A stretch of 32,243 nt of DNA from an uncultured Burkholderiales bacterium (GTDB lineage: Bacteria > Pseudomonadota > Gammaproteobacteria > Burkholderiales > Burkholderiaceae_E). Each line of letters starts with the position of its first letter. Positions within the stretch are counted from its first letter, which is position 1. Where the stretch lies: positions 1-32,243 of the forward strand of contig CAIVAS010000115.1 in NCBI GenBank assembly GCA_903903975.1, read 5' to 3'. The position numbers and the translations under genes are program-made. Shown here piece by piece: positions 28,211-32,243 of the stretch. The notes under the pieces were generated by a model, which saw nothing but the letters and a program-made list of their open reading frames with translations, was not told the DNA's origin and did no database searches.

Positions 28211-31200
28211 TCATTGCGCCCCGAAACCGCCACCTCCCGGCGTTTCGATCACAAAACAGTCGCCGGCGAGCAGTTCGGCGCTGCCGATATGCCCCATCGG
28301 CTCAATGCGCCCGTCAGCCCGCAATACATAGTTGTTGGCCACTGCACCGCTTGCGCCACCGGCTGCGCCAAAGGGCGGCACGACCCGGCTGTTGCCGAGC
28401 ATCGATGCGGTCATCGGCTCGAGAAAACGGATGGTGCGAACGCCGCCGTCGCCGCCACGCCAGCGCCCTGCCCCACCCGAATGGCGTCGGATCGAGTAGC
28501 CCTCCAGGCGCACCGGAAAGCGCAGTTCGAGCACTTCCGGATCGGTCAGGCGCGAATTGGTCATATGCGTCTGGACCACCGCCGTGCCGTCGAAGCCGCC
28601 GGTGAGATGGCCCTGTGCATCGAAGCTGCCGCCCGCGCCTGATCCGCCCGAAATCGTCTCGTAGTACTGGTAGCGCTGGTTGCCGAAGGTGAAATTGCTC
28701 ATTGAGTTGGGCCCCGAGGCCATGATGCCGAGCGCGCCATAAAGCGCATTGGTGATTGACATCGAGGTCTCGACATTGCCGGCAACGACTGCCCCGGGAT
28801 GATGCGGATTGAGCATGCAGCCCGGCGGCACGATGATCTCAAGCGGCGCGAGGCACCCGGCATTCATCGGAATGTCGTCGTCGACCAGGGTACGGAACAC
28901 ATAGAGCACCGCTGCGGTGGTGACCGCCAGGGGCGCATTGAAATTGTTCGGCTGCTGCCCGGAAGTACCGGTGAAATCGATGCGGGCGCGTCGCGCCTGA
29001 TGATCCACCGTGATGGCCACACGGATGACCGCCCCATTGTCGAAGGGCAGCTCGAAGCGCCCGTCATGCAGGGCACCGATGACGCGGCGAACCGATTCAG
29101 CGGCGTTGTCCTGAACATGGCGCATATAGGCCTGCACCACCGGCAGGCTGAAATGCTCGACCATGCGCAACAGCTCTTCACGCCCCTTCTCGTTGGCCGC
29201 GACCTGTGCCTGCAGATCGGCCATGTTCTGGTCGGGATTGCGCGCCGGATGGATCGCGCCGGTGAGCAGCGCCCGAAACTCGCGCTCGCGCAGCACCCCG
29301 CCCGAGACCAGCCTGACATTGGTGAGCAGCACGCCTTCGTCGTCGATATGACGGCTGTCGGGTGGCATCGACCCGGGGGTGAGACCACCGATGTCGGCAT
29401 GGTGGCCGCGCGATCCGACCCAGAACAGCAGCTCGCGCGCTGTCGTGTCGAAGACCGGCGTGATCACGGTGACATCGGGCAGATGGGTCCCGCCGCGGTA
29501 GGGATCGTTGAGCACGAACACATCGCCCGGCGCAATCGCACCGGCATTGTCAGCGATGACCGCCTGCACGCTTGCGCCCATCGAGCCGAGGTGAACCGGC
29601 ATGTGAGGCGCATTGGCGATCAGGGCGCCGCCGGCATCAAAGACCGCGCATGAAAAATCGAGCCGCTCCTTGATGTTCACCGAATGTGCGGTGTTTTGCA
29701 GGCGATAGCCCATCTGCTCGGCAATCGACATGAAGAGATTGCTGAAGATCTCGAGCATCACCGGATCCGCATCGGTGTCGATCGCATGCAGGGAGGCGCG
29801 AGGCGCCACGCGGCTGAGAATCAGGTCGCCGCGCGGGCTCATGATGGCGCGCCATCCGAGGTCGATGATCGTGGTCGCGGTGGCATCGCTGACGATCGCC
29901 GGACCGTCGATGACCGCACCGGGGGGCAGCGTCTCGCGATCGAAGAGCGGCGCATCGCGCCAGGCGCCGGCCGAGTAGAGCGCAACGACTGCGCCCGGTG
30001 TCGGCATCGCGATCGCCTTGGATTGCCCGCTTGTTGCGCCGGTGATCAGGTCGCTTATTGCGCTGTTTGTGGCGCTGTTTGTGGCGCTGTTTGTGGCGCT
30101 GTTTGTGGCGCCACCCGGAGCACCCCTGTGCCCGACGCCTGCCACAGGCGCATCGTCTGCCGCTCGCGGCGAAATCGCCTCGACGCTCACCGACTCGATC
30201 GCCAGCGGACGACCGGTGAGCAGGAAGGCAAAGCGCTGGCGATAGCCGGCCTCGAAGCGGCTGACCATCTCGTCGATCGCGCCAAGCGGCACCGACACCG
30301 CGGTATCGGTGCCCTGATACTTGATGTATACGCGTCGTTCGACCCGCAGGCCTGCCGCCGGCTCGCCCTGAGCGATCAGATCGTCACGGGCCTGGCGATC
30401 GATTACATCGATCTGCTCGATCGCCTCGGCAAGCGCCTGATCGTCAAGACGCCGTTCGATTGAGCGCTCACGCAACGAGGCCGGTTCGGCCAGCCCCATG
30501 CCATAGGCCGACAGTACGCCGGCAAAGGGATGGGCCATGACGGTCGACATGGCAAGCGCATCGGCGACCGCGCAGGCATGCTGGCCGCCGGCGCCGCCAA
30601 ACACCGTCAAGGCATAACGGGTGACGTCATAGCCGCGCTGCACCGAGATCTTCTTGATCGCATCGGCCATGTTGGCATTGGCGATATCGATGAAGCCCTG
30701 GGCGACCTGTTCGGGGCTCAGCTGGCGCCCGGTTGCCTGCACGATGCTTTGCGCAAGCTGCGCAAAGCGCTCGCGCACCACCTCGCGATCGAGCGGCGCA
30801 TCGCCCTGCGGGCCAAAGACCTTCGGGAAAAAGTCAGGCTGGATCTTGCCGAGTATCACGTTGGCATCGGTCACGGTCAGCGGCCCGCCCCGGCGATAGC
30901 AGGCAGGCCCCGGATTGGCTCCGGCCGAATCCGGCCCCACCCGCATTCGGGCGCCATCGAAATGCAGGATCGAGCCGCCGCCGGCGGCCACGGTGTGAAT
31001 GCTCATCATCGGCGCGCGCAGACGCACACCGGCCACCTGGGTATCGAAGACCCGCTCGAATTCGCCGGCAAAGTGCGAGACGTCGGTCGAGGTTCCGCCC
31101 ATGTCGAAGCCGATCACCCGATCGAAGCCGGCGGCCTGACTGACGCGGGCCATGCCGACGATGCCGCCTGCCGGCCCGGACAGGATCGAGTCCTTGCCAT

Positions 31201-32032
31201 GGAAGGTCTGGGCATCGGTCAGGCCGCCATTGGACTGCATGAACTGAAGTCGCACGCCCGGCAAGCCGGCCGCCACCTGATCGACATAGCGGCGCAGCAC
31301 CGGCGACAGATAGGCATCGACCACGGTGGTGTCGGCGCGCGCCACAAAGCGAATCAGCGGCGATGCGCGATGCGACACCGAAATCTGGGTGTAGCCGATC
31401 TCCCCGGCAATCACGCCCAGGCGGGCTTCATGGGCGGGATAGCGATAGGCGTGCATCAGCACAATCGCCACCGACCTCAGCCCGCGATCGAAGGCCGACT
31501 GCAGCGCGACCCGCGCACTCGCCTCATCGAGCGACCTCACCAGGCTGCCATCGGCCGCCATCCGTTCATCGACCTCGATCACCTCCCGATGAAGCAGCTC
31601 GGGCAAGACGATGTGACGGTCAAAGAGGCGAGGCCGCGCCTGGTAGCCGATCCGCGGCGCATCGGCAAAACCGCGCGTCACCACCAGCAGCAGCGGCTCG
31701 CCCTTGCGCTCGAGCAGCGCGTTGGTGGCCACGGTCGTGCCCATCTTGACCGCTTCAATCTGGTCGGCAGGGATCGGATCGCCCGGCGCCACGCCGAGCA
31801 GGCGCCGGATGCCGGCAATCGCGGCATCGACATAGTGCTCGGGATTGTCGGACAGCAGCTTGGTGCTGATGAGCGTGCCATCGGGGCGGCGACCCACCAC
31901 ATCGGTAAAGGTGCCACCGCGATCGACCCAGAACTGCCAGCGGCGAGGCGGCGTCGAATCGGGGTTGATGGTCTGAGAGGAATCCCGCTTCGGGGATGAC
32001 GGGGCCAGAGGCTCGAAAATGGGCTCGGACAT
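28211..32032 (-). CDS. 5-oxoprolinase / hydantoinase A+B fusion (ATP-dependent)
   Basis: About 1273 residues from the ATG at 32032. It is a fusion of hydantoinase A (N-terminal) and hydantoinase B (C-terminal) as in 5-oxoprolinase, which opens 5-oxo-L-proline to glutamate using ATP. The HyuA half has [51 protein letters not shown] and [12 protein letters not shown] (ASKHA-type nucleotide site). The HyuB half has [64 protein letters not shown] and the terminal ETPGGGGFG. The two halves are joined by a linker with four TNSA repeats. Other hydantoin- or N-methylhydantoin-type substrates are possible. The frame stays open to a GTG at 32113 through a tandem repeat, so the start is uncertain. Confidence 0.9.
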   Translation of the reverse strand: MSEPIFEPLAPSSPKRDSSQTINPDSTPPRRWQFWVDRGGTFTDVVGRRPDGTLISTKLLSDNPEHYVDAAIAGIRRLLGVAPGDPIPADQIEAVKMGTTVATNALLERKGEPLLLVVTRGFADAPRIGYQARPRLFDRHIVLPELLHREVIEVDERMAADGSLVRSLDEASARVALQSAFDRGLRSVAIVLMHAYRYPAHEARLGVIAGEIGYTQISVSHRASPLIRFVARADTTVVDAYLSPVLRRYVDQVAAGLPGVRLQFMQSNGGLTDAQTFHGKDSILSGPAGGIVGMARVSQAAGFDRVIGFDMGGTSTDVSHFAGEFERVFDTQVAGVRLRAPMMSIHTVAAGGGSILHFDGARMRVGPDSAGANPGPACYRRGGPLTVTDANVILGKIQPDFFPKVFGPQGDAPLDREVVRERFAQLAQSIVQATGRQLSPEQVAQGFIDIANANMADAIKKISVQRGYDVTRYALTVFGGAGGQHACAVADALAMSTVMAHPFAGVLSAYGMGLAEPASLRERSIERRLDDQALAEAIEQIDVIDRQARDDLIAQGEPAAGLRVERRVYIKYQGTDTAVSVPLGAIDEMVSRFEAGYRQRFAFLLTGRPLAIESVSVEAISPRAADDAPVAGVGHRGAPGGATNSATNSATNSATNSAISDLITGATSGQSKAIAMPTPGAVVALYSAGAWRDAPLFDRETLPPGAVIDGPAIVSDATATTIIDLGWRAIMSPRGDLILSRVAPRASLHAIDTDADPVMLEIFSNLFMSIAEQMGYRLQNTAHSVNIKERLDFSCAVFDAGGALIANAPHMPVHLGSMGASVQAVIADNAGAIAPGDVFVLNDPYRGGTHLPDVTVITPVFDTTARELLFWVGSRGHHADIGGLTPGSMPPDSRHIDDEGVLLTNVRLVSGGVLREREFRALLTGAIHPARNPDQNMADLQAQVAANEKGREELLRMVEHFSLPVVQAYMRHVQDNAAESVRRVIGALHDGRFELPFDNGAVIRVAITVDHQARRARIDFTGTSGQQPNNFNAPLAVTTAAVLYVFRTLVDDDIPMNAGCLAPLEIIVPPGCMLNPHHPGAVVAGNVETSMSITNALYGALGIMASGPNSMSNFTFGNQRYQYYETISGGSGAGGSFDAQGHLTGGFDGTAVVQTHMTNSRLTDPEVLELRFPVRLEGYSIRRHSGGAGRWRGGDGGVRTIRFLEPMTASMLGNSRVVPPFGAAGGASGAVANNYVLRADGRIEPMGHIGSAELLAGDCFVIETPGGGGFGAQ
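30060..30107. repeat. Four perfect 12-bp tandem repeats (TNSA)4 in the 5-oxoprolinase linker
   Basis: The unit GCGCTGTTTGTG occurs four times without a mismatch. On the coding (minus) strand it gives Thr-Asn-Ser-Ala four times between the HyuA and HyuB halves. Twelve bases keeps the frame, so copy number can change by slippage and would only alter linker length. Its codons (ACA AAC AGC GCC type) are less GC-rich than the surroundings. Confidence 0.9.
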
Positions 32033-32055
32033 GGGCTCGAAAATGGGCTCGGACA
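32011..32055. repeat. 24-bp tandem duplication at the 5' end of the 5-oxoprolinase gene
   Basis: GCTCGAAAATGGGCTCGGACA recurs at 32011 and 32035, a 24-base period with the second copy complete for 21 bases. On the minus strand it encodes SEPIFEP twice. The downstream copy begins with ATG (32032) and the upstream copy with CTG at the matching position. Duplication has therefore created two possible start regions. This explains why the start is hard to place. Confidence 0.85.
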
Positions 32056-32183
32056 GAAAAAAAGGCGCTAGCAACCGGAAGGCGCACTGTAACAAGCGAT
32101 GGGGCGGCCACACGCCAGCCGCTCACCGGTGATCCGTGGCTCGCCGCGGTGCCGGCGAGGGGCTGCACACCACACTCTCACCA

Positions 32184-32213
32184 TTGACGCACGCGCGGCA
32201 TAACGCCTAAACT
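32184..32213 (+). promoter_or_regulatory. Candidate sigma-70 promoter reading out of the window
   Basis: TTGACG (32184-32189) and TAAACT (32208-32213) are separated by 18 bases. GGAG at 32236-32239 lies 4 bases before the window edge, where a start codon could follow. Together they suggest a rightward gene beginning just beyond 32243, divergent from the 5-oxoprolinase gene. The rest of 32033-32243 holds nothing else I recognise. This is a motif-based call with nothing downstream to confirm it. Confidence 0.45.
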
Positions 32214-32243
32214 TTCCGGTTACCTTCTGATTTACGGAGATTC

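Noticed and set aside
30530-31999. A 489-codon plus-strand open frame opposite the 5-oxoprolinase gene
   Set aside because: It mirrors the HyuA coding frame, is extremely His/Arg/Gly-rich and has no motif, so it is a shadow.

Overview
This 32 kb window has the high GC content, codon use and gene content of a betaproteobacterial (Burkholderiales-like) chromosome. The pointers are the pobA/pcaGH 4-hydroxybenzoate genes, a fused purL of proteobacterial type, a fused 5-oxoprolinase and a PaaG-like crotonase cluster. The taxon is inferred, because there is no rRNA or other phylogenetic marker here. I see no tRNA, rRNA, CRISPR array, prophage, plasmid gene or intact insertion sequence. It reads as ordinary chromosomal metabolic sequence, densely packed, with no gene-free stretch longer than about 210 bases.

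Layout, left to right. (1) 1-4.5 kb: the 5' end of a glutathione S-transferase gene running off the left edge, a divergent MFS transporter, a small secreted cysteine protein, and a large lipoprotein of the UshA/5'-nucleotidase family closed by a perfect 12-bp terminator stem. (2) 4.5-9.7 kb: an acyl-CoA module. An MBL-fold hydrolase and an MFE-2-type hydroxyacyl-CoA dehydrogenase are read leftward. An acyl-CoA dehydrogenase and two tandem PaaG-like enoyl-CoA hydratase/isomerase paralogues are read rightward. A 21-bp inverted repeat sits in the shared divergent control region. (3) 9.7-14.1 kb: a leftward five-gene run of P1-family peptidase, SIMPL-domain protein, pcaH, pcaG and pobA. Three of its four junctions overlap; the exception is a 51-base gap before pcaH. 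It converts 4-hydroxybenzoate to protocatechuate (PobA) and then to beta-carboxymuconate (PcaGH). (4) 14.2-15.4 kb: an NhaD-like ion transporter. (5) 15.4-18.6 kb: a leftward operon of urc1 (GTP cyclohydrolase II-like), urc4 (DUF1688) and upp, which is the core of the URC uracil-catabolism route first described in yeasts. (6) 18.8-23.3 kb: dinB, an MnmC-like protein whose N-terminal methyltransferase motifs look eroded, an AEC transporter and a YkgJ-type cysteine-cluster protein, all rightward. (7) 23.4-32.1 kb, leftward: a glycine-zipper surface protein, purL and a 5-oxoprolinase/hydantoinase A+B fusion. A candidate promoter and Shine-Dalgarno site at the extreme right point to another rightward gene just outside the window.

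The most notable points are the compact bacterial URC operon, the MnmC with a degenerate methyltransferase half, the dispersed GGGGTCAG-type repeats in two intergenic regions (three clustered copies directly after urc4), and a four-copy 12-bp repeat making a (TNSA)4 linker inside the 5-oxoprolinase. I did not find a clearly unprecedented multigene system. The strongest candidates for follow-up are the MnmC variant and the URC operon.
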